Source of the DNA: Pseudomonas nicosulfuronedens
GTDB lineage: Bacteria; Pseudomonadota; Gammaproteobacteria; Pseudomonadales; Pseudomonadaceae
DNA: 64,000 nucleotides
Assembly (NCBI RefSeq): GCF_005877905.1
Contig: NZ_SWDV01000042.1
Location: 1-64,000, forward strand
Direction: 5' to 3'
Both the position numbers and the translations under genes were made by a program. The notes under the pieces are model-generated. The model had not been told where the DNA came from, did no database searches, and saw only the letters and a program-made list of their open reading frames with translations. Below, piece by piece: positions 34,035-42,600 of the stretch. How positions within the stretch are numbered: the stretch's first letter is position 1; each line of letters opens with the position of its first letter.

Positions 34035-34127
34035 TCAACGGCGGACGAAATTGCGCTTGTTGTAGTCGCCCCAGGCGACGGAAAGGGTATTGAGCAGGCA
34101 AAGCAAGGTGGTCCATCTGGACTTCAT
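34035..34127 (-). CDS. 30-residue small protein
   Basis: ATG at 34127, stop at 34035, giving MKSRWTTLLCLLNTLSVAWG then DYNKRNFVRR. It has a basic start, one short hydrophobic stretch and a basic tail, like a small membrane-associated peptide. CGGAGC is spaced 8 bases from the ATG. It is upstream of and in line with the B3/B4 gene (57-base gap). The ribosome site and the compact membrane-protein pattern support it, but no homologue is known to me. Confidence 0.5.
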   Translation of the reverse strand: MKSRWTTLLCLLNTLSVAWGDYNKRNFVRR

Positions 34128-34416
34128 TGGAATAGCTCCGGAAACAGTGGGAATGGGGCACGAACAGCGCGCCCGACCCGCACAGTTCTACCGACATGGC
34201 GTCATCGCTGCCATGAAATCCCCGAATGAATAATTAGCCCTGCTTATGCAGAACCGCACAAATCAGCTTCGCTAATCCCGCCAGGTTTTAGTTGAACTGA
34301 ACTGTCGGGCCGCAAAAAACGTGCATTGAAGTGCGCCCTTGTCAGCGGTGAGATGACCTGGCGGACAACCCGCCGCCAACGCCCACCGACCACAACGAGA
34401 AAGAGGTTCGCGCCCC
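34128..34416. other. Intergenic region between the small ORF and the MBL hydrolase
   Basis: About 290 bases between divergent genes. They must contain both promoters. I see no strong palindrome, hairpin or recognisable -35/-10 set. Confidence 0.3.
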
Positions 34417-35325
34417 ATGCGCACGCTGATCAAAGTCCTGGCCCTGGCTTCCACCACCCTCCTCGGCGCGCCCTTCGCCGCGACCGCTGCGCAAGTGCCC
34501 AAAGCTGCAAGCCCGGCCTTCGTCGTACACAAGCTGACGGACTTCCTCTACGCCATCGGCGAGCCGAACTACTACCAGAAGAACTATTCGTACCTGCTGG
34601 TGGGTTCGCAGCAGGCGCTCATGTTCGATTCCGGCGCCAACCAGAAGGAAGACATCACCCAGGTCGCCCGCCAGATCACCGATAAACCGCTTTCGGTACT
34701 GCCCTCGCACCTGCACTTCGACCACCTGGGCGGGCTGCACAACTTCCAGAGCATCTACCTGGTGGATACGCCCTTCACCGCCAGATTCCGTCGCGCCGAC
34801 GGTCTCTACCAGGTGCCCGAACCGGTCTATCTGGGCAACATCGACCACATGACCCTCGCACCCTTCAAGGTTTCGCGACTGGTGAAGCCCGACGAGGTGA
34901 TCGACCTGGGCGGCCTGAAGCTGCGCCTGCTGAGCATGCCCGGCCACACGCCGGACGAAGTCGCGCTGTACGACGAGGCGCACAACATCCTGCTCTCCGG
35001 CGACCACCTCTATCCGTCCTGGCTGCTGGCGGGGAACCTCAAGGACTATGTCGCTTCGCTGGACAGTACCCTGAAGGTGATCAACCCGCAGACCACGCTC
35101 TACGGCGCCCACGCCGACGAGGACCCGAGCAAGGTGCCCGCGATGACCTATGCCGACGTCGTCGCGGTTCGCGACAAGATGCAGCAGATCCAGGCCGGTC
35201 GCGCGAAGGGCGAAGCCTTCAGCGATCCGGAGCTGATCAGGAGCTCGGAGCTGTACAAGGTGGAGAAGGACATCAGCATCCTGACCGACATCCAGTTCAC
35301 CGATGGGCGCGGGTACGGGTACTGA
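34417..35325 (+). CDS. Exported MBL-fold metallo-hydrolase
   Basis: A 302-residue protein with a signal peptide (MRTLIKVLALASTTLLGAPF then AATAA) and a metallo-beta-lactamase fold. The zinc motif HLHFDHLGG (H-x-H-x-D-H), the later PGHTPDEV histidine, SGDHLYPS and YGAHADED complete the metal ligands. It is a periplasmic hydrolase; the class includes lactonases and sulfatase-like enzymes, so the substrate is open. It is not a clear beta-lactamase. It is convergent with the LysR gene that follows. Confidence 0.85.
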   Translation: MRTLIKVLALASTTLLGAPFAATAAQVPKAASPAFVVHKLTDFLYAIGEPNYYQKNYSYLLVGSQQALMFDSGANQKEDITQVARQITDKPLSVLPSHLHFDHLGGLHNFQSIYLVDTPFTARFRRADGLYQVPEPVYLGNIDHMTLAPFKVSRLVKPDEVIDLGGLKLRLLSMPGHTPDEVALYDEAHNILLSGDHLYPSWLLAGNLKDYVASLDSTLKVINPQTTLYGAHADEDPSKVPAMTYADVVAVRDKMQQIQAGRAKGEAFSDPELIRSSELYKVEKDISILTDIQFTDGRGYGY

Positions 35326-35387
35326 AACCCGCGCTCAGTCCGCCTTTTTGCAGGCTCACCCAACCCGCAGCGCTCCCGGGCTACGAA

Positions 35388-36272
35388 CTACTCACCCACC
35401 GACAGCAACCACTCGATGAACGCCCGGACCTCCGGGCGTTCGCGTTTCGCCTCTGGGCAGACCACGTAGTAGTTGTGCACCGCCGCTACCGAGATCGGCA
35501 ACGGGCGCACCAGCCGCCCTTCGTCGAGATCGCGCTGTGACACCGTCTCATCGCTGAGCGCCACGCCGAAACCATCGCGCGCCGCCTGCAGAACCATGCC
35601 GAAATCCTCGAAATGGATGTCCTCGGCGCCCCCTCGATAGTGGCCAGCCTCGGCCAACCATTGCTGCCACTGGCTACCATCGTCCTCATGCAGCAACCGG
35701 TGCCGCGCCAGGTCAGCGGCCTCGCCGATGGCCAGCGGCCCACGCAGGTACTGCGGGCTGCACACCGGCGTCATACGGATACCGTGCAGCAGGCGCCACC
35801 AGACACCCGGCCACGGCGGCGTGCCGTAGATCACCGCCACGTCGGCGCGGCGCCAGTCCACCTGCGGCATGCCCGGCGCGGTGATCACGCTCACCCGCAC
35901 CGAACGTGACTCCTCCATGAAGCGCAGCAGCGGCCGGGTCAGCCACTCCACGCCTTCGGCCGGCGGGATCGACAGACAGATTTCCACCCGTTCCTCTTCC
36001 AGCCTGAGACCCGCCTGCAAGGCCTGGACGGCCTCGGTGATCTCACCCATGGCACGGGCCACGCGCTGCTGCAGCTCCCGTCCACCGGCGGTCAGCACCA
36101 GCTGGCGACCGCGTTTCTCGAACAGTTCCACCCCCAGGCTGGCCTGCAGCGCCTTCACCTGCTGGCTGACCGCGCCCGTGGTGACGTGCAGCTCGACGGC
36201 GGCCGCCGCCAGGCTGCCCAGGCGGGCCACGCTTTCGAACACCCTGAAACTGTGCAGCGGCGGAAGGGCCAT
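35388..36272 (-). CDS. LysR-family transcriptional regulator (GcvA-like)
   Basis: A 294-residue LysR protein beginning MALPPLHSFRVFESVARLGS with helix-turn-helix AAVELHVTTGAVSQQVKALQASLGVELFEKRGRQL. This opening is characteristic of GcvA/AmpR-like regulators. The ligand domain ends with FIEWLLSVGE. It has no obvious divergent partner next to it: the next rightward gene, the NCS2 permease, starts 379 bases away. The target is unknown. Confidence 0.9.
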   Translation of the reverse strand: MALPPLHSFRVFESVARLGSLAAAAVELHVTTGAVSQQVKALQASLGVELFEKRGRQLVLTAGGRELQQRVARAMGEITEAVQALQAGLRLEEERVEICLSIPPAEGVEWLTRPLLRFMEESRSVRVSVITAPGMPQVDWRRADVAVIYGTPPWPGVWWRLLHGIRMTPVCSPQYLRGPLAIGEAADLARHRLLHEDDGSQWQQWLAEAGHYRGGAEDIHFEDFGMVLQAARDGFGVALSDETVSQRDLDEGRLVRPLPISVAAVHNYYVVCPEAKRERPEVRAFIEWLLSVGE

Positions 36273-36574
36273 CTCTATGCGAAATCCGGCGAAGAGCGAG
36301 GCGGACGGTTATAGCAGGCCCGGCCTCGGCAGGGGAGCACCGCCATCACCTCACAGCGCTGGCCCGCAATTTGCGATGACCTGTGTACAGCGGGCCGGCA
36401 AGAACCTTTCGGAGCTTTGCATGCAGCCAACTGGTGCTTTTGGATTCAAACATGCACACATTTCGTGCAAGGCACACCGAGTCAGGATTTCATGCAGAAC
36501 GCCGATTGCAGAGCTATCGAACCTGAGAAAACACATAACCGACCGGTCAGATTCCGGACCATCGGCCATAAACA

Positions 36575-36582
36575 TGTATACA
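36575..36582. promoter_or_regulatory. TGTATACA palindrome before the NCS2 permease
   Basis: An 8-base palindrome 70 bases before the permease start, of the size and type seen in GntR-family operators for purine genes. This is only suggestive. The rest of the 36273-36651 gap has no other clear signal. Confidence 0.3.
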
Positions 36583-36651
36583 AAACAGTGGATATTTCCC
36601 ACGAACTTTGTCTACAGTGGCCGCACAACAAAAACAAGCGAGTCCTCAGCC

Positions 36652-38199
36652 ATGAATGATCGTTCAGCTGTAGCGTCCGCCGGAGCACGCCCGGAAGACG
36701 AGAACCTCGGAATCGGCGCCAACCTGGCGTACGGCCTGCAACACGTTCTGACCATGTACGGCGGTATCGTCGCCGTGCCCCTGATCCTCGGCCAGGCGGC
36801 CGGGCTCTCCCCCAGCGAGATCGGCCTGCTGATCGCCGCCTCGCTCTTCGCCGGTGGCCTCGCCACCCTGCTGCAGACCCTCGGCATCCCCTTCTTCGGC
36901 TCGCAGATGCCGCTGGTGCAGGGCGTATCCTTCGCCGGTGTCGCCACCATGATCGCCATCCTCGGCGGCGGCTATGAAGGCGGCGGCCTGAACGCCGTGC
37001 TCGGTGCGGTAATGGCAGCCTCGTTCATCGGTTTCCTGATCACGCCGATCTTCTCGCGCATCACCAAGTTCTTCCCGCCACTGGTTACCGGCATCGTCAT
37101 CACCACCATCGGCCTCACACTGATGCCGGTGGCAGCGCGCTGGGCCATGGGTGGCAATCCCAAGGCAGCGGAATTCGGCAGCATGGCCAACATCGGTCTC
37201 GCCGCCCTCACCCTGGTGATCGTCCTGCTGCTGAGCAAGCTGGGCAGCGCATCCATCTCGCGCCTGTCGATCCTGCTGGCCATGGTGATCGGCACCCTGA
37301 TCGCCGCCGCCCTGGGGATGACCGACTTCTCCCGCGTGGCCGAAGGCCCGATGGTGGCCTTCCCGGCGATCTTCCATTTCGGCATGCCGACCTTCCACGT
37401 CGCCGCGATCCTCTCGATGCTGATCGTGATCATGGTGACCCTGGTGGAAACCTCGGCGGACATCCTCGCCGTCGGTGAGATCATCGGCACCAAGGTCGAC
37501 TCCAAGCGCCTGGGCAATGGTCTGCGCGCAGACATGGCGTCGAGCATCCTGGCACCGATCTTCGGCTCCTTCACCCAGAGCGCCTTCGCCCAGAACGTCG
37601 GCCTGGTGGCCGTGACGGGCGTGAAGAGCCGCTATGTGGTCGCCACCGGCGGCCTGATCCTGGTGACCCTCGGCCTGCTGCCGGTGATGGGCCGGGTGAT
37701 CGCCGCAGTACCCTCCTCCGTGCTCGGTGGTGCCGGCGTGGTGCTGTTCGGCACCGTGGCGGCCAGCGGTATCCGCACCCTGTCCAAGGTGGACTACCGC
37801 AACAACATGAACCTGATCATCGTCGCCACCTCCATCGGCTTCGGCATGATCCCGATCGCCGCTCCCAGCTTCTACGAGCACTTCCCCAGCTGGTTCGCCA
37901 CCATCTTCCACTCGGGCATCAGCTCGGCGGCGATCATGGCCATCGGTCTCAACCTGCTGTTCAACCACCTCAAGACCGGCAACTCCAACCAGCAGTCGGT
38001 GTTCGTCGCCGCCGAGGAGCGCACTCTGCGCTACCGCGACATTGCCGCGCTGAACGAAGGCGACTACTTCCAGAACGGCAAGCTGTACGACGCCGAAGGC
38101 AACGAGGTCCAGGTGGTCGGCGACGATCACGACCACGATGAGCACCACGCGCCCGCCGCCAAAACGGTGAAGCGCGAGACGGTGAACAGCAGCGCCTGA
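36652..38199 (+). CDS. Nucleobase:cation symporter-2 (xanthine/uric acid permease type)
   Basis: A 515-residue transporter of the NCS2/UraA-PbuX family. GLQHVLTMYGGIVAVPLILGQ is the helix 1 region. ETSADILAVGEIIG is the substrate-binding region of purine-type permeases. QNVGLVAVTGVKSRYVVATGG (read as QNVGL then VTGVKSRYV) is the NCS2 signature. It imports a purine base with a cation. The C-terminal tail holds a histidine/aspartate-rich stretch (DDHDHDEHHAP), unusual for the family. The ATG at 36652 is used, although the frame stays open far upstream. Confidence 0.9.
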   Translation: MNDRSAVASAGARPEDENLGIGANLAYGLQHVLTMYGGIVAVPLILGQAAGLSPSEIGLLIAASLFAGGLATLLQTLGIPFFGSQMPLVQGVSFAGVATMIAILGGGYEGGGLNAVLGAVMAASFIGFLITPIFSRITKFFPPLVTGIVITTIGLTLMPVAARWAMGGNPKAAEFGSMANIGLAALTLVIVLLLSKLGSASISRLSILLAMVIGTLIAAALGMTDFSRVAEGPMVAFPAIFHFGMPTFHVAAILSMLIVIMVTLVETSADILAVGEIIGTKVDSKRLGNGLRADMASSILAPIFGSFTQSAFAQNVGLVAVTGVKSRYVVATGGLILVTLGLLPVMGRVIAAVPSSVLGGAGVVLFGTVAASGIRTLSKVDYRNNMNLIIVATSIGFGMIPIAAPSFYEHFPSWFATIFHSGISSAAIMAIGLNLLFNHLKTGNSNQQSVFVAAEERTLRYRDIAALNEGDYFQNGKLYDAEGNEVQVVGDDHDHDEHHAPAAKTVKRETVNSSA

Positions 38200-38218
38200 C
38201 GATCTGTCCGATGCTCAT

Positions 38219-38246
38219 GAAAAGGCCCCTCGCGGGGCCTTTTTCG
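38219..38246 (+). terminator. Terminator of the NCS2 permease
   Basis: AAAGGCCCC (38221-38229), loop TCGC and GGGGCCTTT (38234-38242), then a T run. It is 20 bases after the stop. Confidence 0.9.
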
Positions 38247-38268
38247 TTTGCGCCGCCCAAAGGCCGGT

Positions 38269-39195
38269 TCAGTGCAGCGCCACCGCCGAGTCTTCTTCGG
38301 CCGAGGCCACCACCATCGCCACCGGATCAGCATGGGGCGGCACTGATTCCGCTTCGGCCTCGGGCGGTGCGCTCACCTCCAGCATCAGTGACGCGGAAGG
38401 CCCGCCTCCCGGTGGCGGATTGACCACCACCACGGTCAGAACGCCGCCAACGGCCACATCCTCGGGCAACAGCTGGAAGGCCAGGCGCGAGCTGTCGGCC
38501 AGCGACGTCTCGCGCTCCCGCCCATTCACCTGCACCCGCGCTCCTCGACTGAACCCCTTGCCGCGCAGGGTGACGTAGAGCGACTGGGCGTCGAGGACCG
38601 GCGGCTGCGCTTCGGTAATGACCGCCAGGGGGTTTTCCAGCGGGTCCTTGCGCCGCGCGTCACCAGCAGGATGGCGGGTGCGGAACAGCGCATCGAGGAG
38701 GACGGCGAACTTGTCGGTGCCCTGCTTGGACGCCATCCCCACCAACCCGGCCATGGCCATCAGCCCGTAGAGGTTGACGCTGGCCGGGTCGCTCGCGGCA
38801 TTCACTGCCAGGAACACCGCACGCACGATCAGATAGAGCAGCAGCGCCAATGCCATGCCGATGCACGGCTTGAGCAGGTACCACCAGATCCAGCTGGCCA
38901 TGAAGCGGTCGTTGCCAACGAAGTCGCCGAACGACTTCGCGACATGGACGAAACTGCCCAGCGCGCCGGCAACCATGACCATCACCAGCAACCGCGCATC
39001 CGGCCCCGGGCACCAACCGATCAGGCATTGCACGCCAGGGTCGCCGACCGCGCCAGCGGGTGGGAATTTTGGATAGGACTGCGGCCACAGGCTGACCAGG
39101 GCGACCGCCAGGACCAGGGCGAAGAGCATCAGCCCGGCGCCCATCAGGGTGATCTGCAACGCATTGGCGCGTCGTCTCTTGCTGCGTGTCTCCAT
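38269..39195 (-). CDS. Membrane protein of unknown function with a C-terminal IPT/TIG-like domain
   Basis: A 308-residue protein with four hydrophobic segments in the first 170 residues (for example GAGLMLFALVLAVALVSLW and LLKPCIGMALALLLYLIVRA). A linker follows, then an approximately 90-residue beta-rich region (AVITEAQPPVLDAQSLYVTL, RGKGFSRGARVQVNG, TVVVVNPPPGG) that resembles an IPT/TIG immunoglobulin-like domain, and an acidic tail. I do not recognise a named family. The ATG at 39195 has GGAG 7 bases upstream; an adjacent ATG at 39198 is possible. Confidence 0.7.
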   Translation of the reverse strand: METRSKRRRANALQITLMGAGLMLFALVLAVALVSLWPQSYPKFPPAGAVGDPGVQCLIGWCPGPDARLLVMVMVAGALGSFVHVAKSFGDFVGNDRFMASWIWWYLLKPCIGMALALLLYLIVRAVFLAVNAASDPASVNLYGLMAMAGLVGMASKQGTDKFAVLLDALFRTRHPAGDARRKDPLENPLAVITEAQPPVLDAQSLYVTLRGKGFSRGARVQVNGRERETSLADSSRLAFQLLPEDVAVGGVLTVVVVNPPPGGGPSASLMLEVSAPPEAEAESVPPHADPVAMVVASAEEDSAVALH

Positions 39196-39222
39196 CATGC
39201 GCTCCGGGCAGAAGGCCAGCGG

Positions 39223-39253
39223 GGAAAACGCCCTGCCGCGAAGGGCGTTTTCC
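39223..39253. terminator. Hairpin between the LysR gene and the membrane-protein gene
   Basis: GGAAAACGCCCT and AGGGCGTTTTCC form a 12-bp stem with a 7-base loop. It lies after the LysR stop and just before the membrane-protein start, and probably terminates lysR. The only T run is within the stem. Confidence 0.6.
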
Positions 39254-39387
39254 GCCTTCGCACGACGGACAGAGAAATTCACGTTAGCGCAGCGCAAAGC
39301 CGCTGCAAGAGGCCCTGGTGATTTTTTAACCGCTGTCTCGATGGCGTTACGTAATGCCGCCGAAACAGCGCCCGCAAAGCCCCGTGT

Positions 39388-40266
39388 TCAGGCCACTTCA
39401 GCCTCAGGCAGGGACCCGTCCAGTAGTCCGATAAATGCCCGCAACGCCGGCGTATCGGTGCCACGCCGCCAGAACAGCCAGGTCGTCGCGTCGGCATGCT
39501 GCGGTGCCAGGCGGTGGATCGCCACGTTGCGACCGCCGGCCAGGCTGTCGAACATCGCCCGCGGGATGATCGCCACACCGCCACCCGCCGCGATGCAGGC
39601 GAGCATGCCGTGGTAGGACTCCATCTCGACGATCTTTCCCGGCACCACGCGGTGCTCGGCGAACCAGCCTTCCAGGCGCTTGCGGTAGGAACAGGTATCG
39701 CGGAAGGCGAACACCGTCTCCCCGGCCACGTCCCGCGCGTCATGCACCGGCGCATGGTGCTTGGCGCTCATCAGCACCAGCTCCTCGCGGTACACCGGCT
39801 GGCCGTCCAGTTGCGGATGGTTGGCCGGGCCGTCGGCGAAGGCGGCGATGAAACGGCCGGAGAGCACCCCGTCGATCATCTCGCCCGAAGGGCCGGTGGA
39901 CAGGTCCAGCTGCACCTTCGGGCACTGCTGGTGGTAACGCGCGAGCATCTCCGGGATACGCACTGCCGCCGTGCTCTCCATCGAGCCCAGGGAGAAGCCG
40001 CCATGGGGCTCGGCTCCCACCGCCACCTGCCGGGCTTCCTCCACCAGATCGAGGATGCGCTCGGCGTAATCGAGGAAGCTGCGGCCCGTAGGCGACAGAC
40101 GGAGGCGCAGCTTTTCGCGGAGGAACAGCTCGGTACCCAGCTCCGCTTCCAGCTGCTTGATCCGCGTGGTCAGGTTCGAAGGCACGCGATGCAGACGGGC
40201 CGCGGCGGCGGTGATGCTGCCCTCGTGGGCGACAGCGCGGACGATTTCCAGCTGGGTCAGGTCCAT
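39388..40266 (-). CDS. LysR-family regulator, PtrR-like
   Basis: A 292-residue LysR protein with helix-turn-helix LEIVRAVAHEGSITAAAARLHRVPSNLTTRIKQLEAELGTELF. It is divergent from a Sad-type aldehyde dehydrogenase, the same arrangement as ptrR (yneJ) and sad (yneI) in E. coli, where PtrR controls putrescine and GABA use. A 17-base repeat in the gap is its likely operator. GGGGAGA precedes the twin ATGs at 40266/40269. The PtrR label is inference from the context. Confidence 0.85.
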   Translation of the reverse strand: MDLTQLEIVRAVAHEGSITAAAARLHRVPSNLTTRIKQLEAELGTELFLREKLRLRLSPTGRSFLDYAERILDLVEEARQVAVGAEPHGGFSLGSMESTAAVRIPEMLARYHQQCPKVQLDLSTGPSGEMIDGVLSGRFIAAFADGPANHPQLDGQPVYREELVLMSAKHHAPVHDARDVAGETVFAFRDTCSYRKRLEGWFAEHRVVPGKIVEMESYHGMLACIAAGGGVAIIPRAMFDSLAGGRNVAIHRLAPQHADATTWLFWRRGTDTPALRAFIGLLDGSLPEAEVA

Positions 40267-40299
40267 CATTCTCCCCGAGAGAAAGAGTCTTTCTTGATT

Positions 40300-40316
40300 A
40301 TTCATTTTACATGAAT
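40300..40316. promoter_or_regulatory. LysR-type operator between ptrR-like and sad
   Basis: ATTCAT-TTTAC-ATGAAT is a 6-bp inverted repeat of the T-N11-A type bound by LysR proteins. It lies in the divergent 143-base gap, nearer to lysR. Confidence 0.6.
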
Positions 40317-40409
40317 GAATGCACATCTTAATTTCTGCGCCATCCCGGAGCCACCCGCCCGGACGAACGACCGGCCTTGCGCCCTTACACAGAACAAGCA
40401 GGACTCACC

Positions 40410-41795
40410 ATGAACCAGATCGCCGCCATCCCCGCTGCCATCTCCCGCAGCCCCGCCACCGGCCAGGAACTGGCCCGCTACAGCTTCGAAGACGCCGCCC
40501 AGCTGGAAACCTCGCTGGCCAGTACCGATGCCGCGTTCCGCCAATGGCGCGACACCAGCATCGCCGAGCGTATCGCCGTGCTGCGCAAGATGGCCGAAGT
40601 GCTGCGCGCCAACGTCGAGCCGATGGCCCGCATGGAAGCCCAGGAAATGGGCATGCCGGTCACCCAGGCCCGTGGCGAAATCAACAAGTGCGCCAACCTC
40701 TGCGAGTGGTACGCCGACAACGGCCCGGCCATGCTCGAAGACGAGAAGACCAGCATCGAAGGCGCGTACATCTCCTACCTGCCGCTGGGCCCGGTCCTGG
40801 CCGTGATGCCTTGGAACTTCCCCACCTGGCAGGTCATGCGTGGCGCGGTGAGCATTATCCTGGGTGGCAACACCTACGTGCTCAAGCACGCGCCCAACGT
40901 CATGGGCTGCGCCTATCAGCTGCGCGACGCCTGGCTGCAGGCCGGCCTGCCGGAAGGCGTGTTCGAGGTGCTGAACGTCGAGCCGCCGCTGGTCTCCAAG
41001 GCCATCGCCGATGACCGCATCGCTTCCATCGCCGTGACCGGCAGTGTCGGCGCCGGCGCCGCCATCGCCTCCCAGGCCGGTGCCTCGCTGAAGAAGTGCG
41101 TCCTCGAACTGGGCGGTTCCGACGCCTTCATCGTGCTCGCCGACGCCGACCTCGATGCCGCCGTGAAAGCCGCCGTCGCCAGCCGCTTCGGCAACTGTGG
41201 CCAGGTGTGCATCGCCGCCAAGCGCATGATCCTCGAAGAATCCATCGCCCCGGCCTTCACCGAGAAACTGCTGGCCGCCGTCAAGGCACTGAAGATCGGC
41301 GACCCGCTGGCGGACGACACCTTCGTCGGCCCCATGGCCCGCTTCGACCTGCGTGACGAACTGGACGGCCAGGTACAGCAGGCCATCGCCGATGGCGCGA
41401 CCCTGCTGCTGGGCGGCCACAAGCTCGAAGGCGAAGGCAACTACTACGCGCCGACAGTGCTGGCCAACGTGAAGCCGGGCAACACTGCATTCAAGAAGGA
41501 AATCTTCGGCCCCGTTGCTTCGCTGATCGTCGCCCGTGACGCCGAGCATGCCCTGGAGCTGGCCAACGACAGCGAGTTCGGCCTCTCCGGCGCAATCTGG
41601 AGCGCCGACAAGGCCAAGGCCCAGCACATGGCCCGTCGCCTGGTCAGCGGTGGCGTGTTCATCAACGGCTTCTCCGCATCCGATCCACGTGTACCGATCG
41701 GCGGCGTGAAGAAGAGCGGCTTCGGTCGCGAGCTGTCGCACTTCGGCCTGCGCGAGTTCACCAACCCGCAGACCGTGTGGATCGACCGCAAGTAA
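40410..41795 (+). CDS. sad: NAD-dependent succinate-semialdehyde dehydrogenase, Sad type
   Basis: A 461-residue aldehyde dehydrogenase, essentially the length of E. coli Sad (462). Glu233 (ELGGSDAF) and Cys267 (GNCGQVCIAAKR) are the catalytic pair. It lacks the N-terminal extension of GabD, which fits the Sad branch. It oxidises succinate semialdehyde, or a related aldehyde, to the acid. It is divergent from a PtrR-like regulator and is followed by a strong terminator. Whether it also serves the nearby amine pathway is not known. Confidence 0.88.
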   Translation: MNQIAAIPAAISRSPATGQELARYSFEDAAQLETSLASTDAAFRQWRDTSIAERIAVLRKMAEVLRANVEPMARMEAQEMGMPVTQARGEINKCANLCEWYADNGPAMLEDEKTSIEGAYISYLPLGPVLAVMPWNFPTWQVMRGAVSIILGGNTYVLKHAPNVMGCAYQLRDAWLQAGLPEGVFEVLNVEPPLVSKAIADDRIASIAVTGSVGAGAAIASQAGASLKKCVLELGGSDAFIVLADADLDAAVKAAVASRFGNCGQVCIAAKRMILEESIAPAFTEKLLAAVKALKIGDPLADDTFVGPMARFDLRDELDGQVQQAIADGATLLLGGHKLEGEGNYYAPTVLANVKPGNTAFKKEIFGPVASLIVARDAEHALELANDSEFGLSGAIWSADKAKAQHMARRLVSGGVFINGFSASDPRVPIGGVKKSGFGRELSHFGLREFTNPQTVWIDRK

Positions 41796-41810
41796 GTCGC
41801 TCTGAAAGCA

Positions 41811-41850
41811 GAAGGCCCCTCTATCGCCAAGCGGTAGCGGGGCCTTTTTC
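41811..41850 (+). terminator. Terminator of sad
   Basis: AAGGCCCC and GGGGCCTT form the outer stem, with an inner CTATCGC/GCGGTAG hairpin and a following T run. Confidence 0.88.
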
Positions 41851-41903
41851 ATGGGCAATGCGCCGTGCCTGCTCGCGAACAGAATCGAGCCCGGACTCAG
41901 GCC

Positions 41904-41980
41904 GTAGGGCAGATAACCTGGAACAGGTTATCTGCCGGTGCATCCTGCGGCGGATAACGCTTGCGCGTTATACGCCCTAC
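41904..41980. repeat. REP-like inverted repeat, family C copy 3
   Basis: GTAGGGCAGATAACC and GTTATACGCCCTAC are the ends, with inner AGGTTATCTGCC and GGCGGATAACGC arms. It lies between sad and the DUF3828 gene. Confidence 0.75.
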
Positions 41981-42009
41981 AAGAACTTGATACGCGCCTG
42001 CAGGTTGAA

Positions 42010-42537
42010 TCAGGGTTTGGCCGCGTTCTTCTTCAACTGCAGCAGCTCCCGGGTGCTATGCCGCAGGTTCTCGGCCAGGCTGCCCTGCTCATTGAAGCAG
42101 TCTTCGACCAGCCAGCCCCCGGCCGTGCGATGCAGCAACAGGCCAAGGTCACGGTCCTCCCCCGTCAGGGCATCCTTGAGCACCACCCGTGCCTTGATTC
42201 GCTCGTCGTCCACCGGAGCAAACTCCAGCGACTTCACCTTGATATCGCCCCAGTCCTGGCAATCGCACAGCGGATCGCCACCCAGGTAGCCCAGTTCACC
42301 GTCGGCGGCATCCTGGTCAGCCTTCATCAGCGCGATCAGCGAGGCATCGTAGACGTCCTCTTCCTGCAGGGTCTTGTTCGGCACGCCCGGACCGTCCGGC
42401 GAGTAGCTGGCATACAGCTGGCGCACGAAGCGCTCCGCGCTGGCGGTGTCGGCCACCGACGTCGAAGCCGCGAGCGAGGTATCGAAGAGCGTCAGCAGGA
42501 TCAGCGACAGGGCAAAGGCGGATCGCAGGAAGGCCAT
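42010..42537 (-). CDS. Exported DUF3828-type protein downstream of qhpG
   Basis: A 175-residue protein with a signal peptide (LRSAFALSLILLTLFDTSLA-A). The mature part matches the DUF3828 pattern: ERFVRQLYASYSP near the start, a CDC pair in PLCDCQDWGDIKVKSLEF, and GGWLVEDCFNEQGSLAENLR near the end. It would act in the periplasm. It starts 63 bases after the qhpG stop in the same direction, so it is probably the last gene of the qhp maturation operon, although it is not a recognised qhp gene. The ATG at 42537 has GGAG 8 bases upstream. Confidence 0.72.
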   Translation of the reverse strand: MAFLRSAFALSLILLTLFDTSLAASTSVADTASAERFVRQLYASYSPDGPGVPNKTLQEEDVYDASLIALMKADQDAADGELGYLGGDPLCDCQDWGDIKVKSLEFAPVDDERIKARVVLKDALTGEDRDLGLLLHRTAGGWLVEDCFNEQGSLAENLRHSTRELLQLKKNAAKP

Positions 42538-42600
42538 GGTATTCTCCATCGGGCAGCCGCACATCATCGCCCGACGCAGCCTCGAAAATCCGTGAAGTGG

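Noticed and set aside
34417-35325. MBL-fold protein as a carbapenemase
   Set aside because: The HxHxDH core is shared by the whole superfamily and no lactamase-specific context is present.
35869-38199. 776-residue reading of the NCS2 permease
   Set aside because: The first 260 residues are non-homologous and cover the LysR gene on the other strand and the promoter; the family start is the ATG at 36652.
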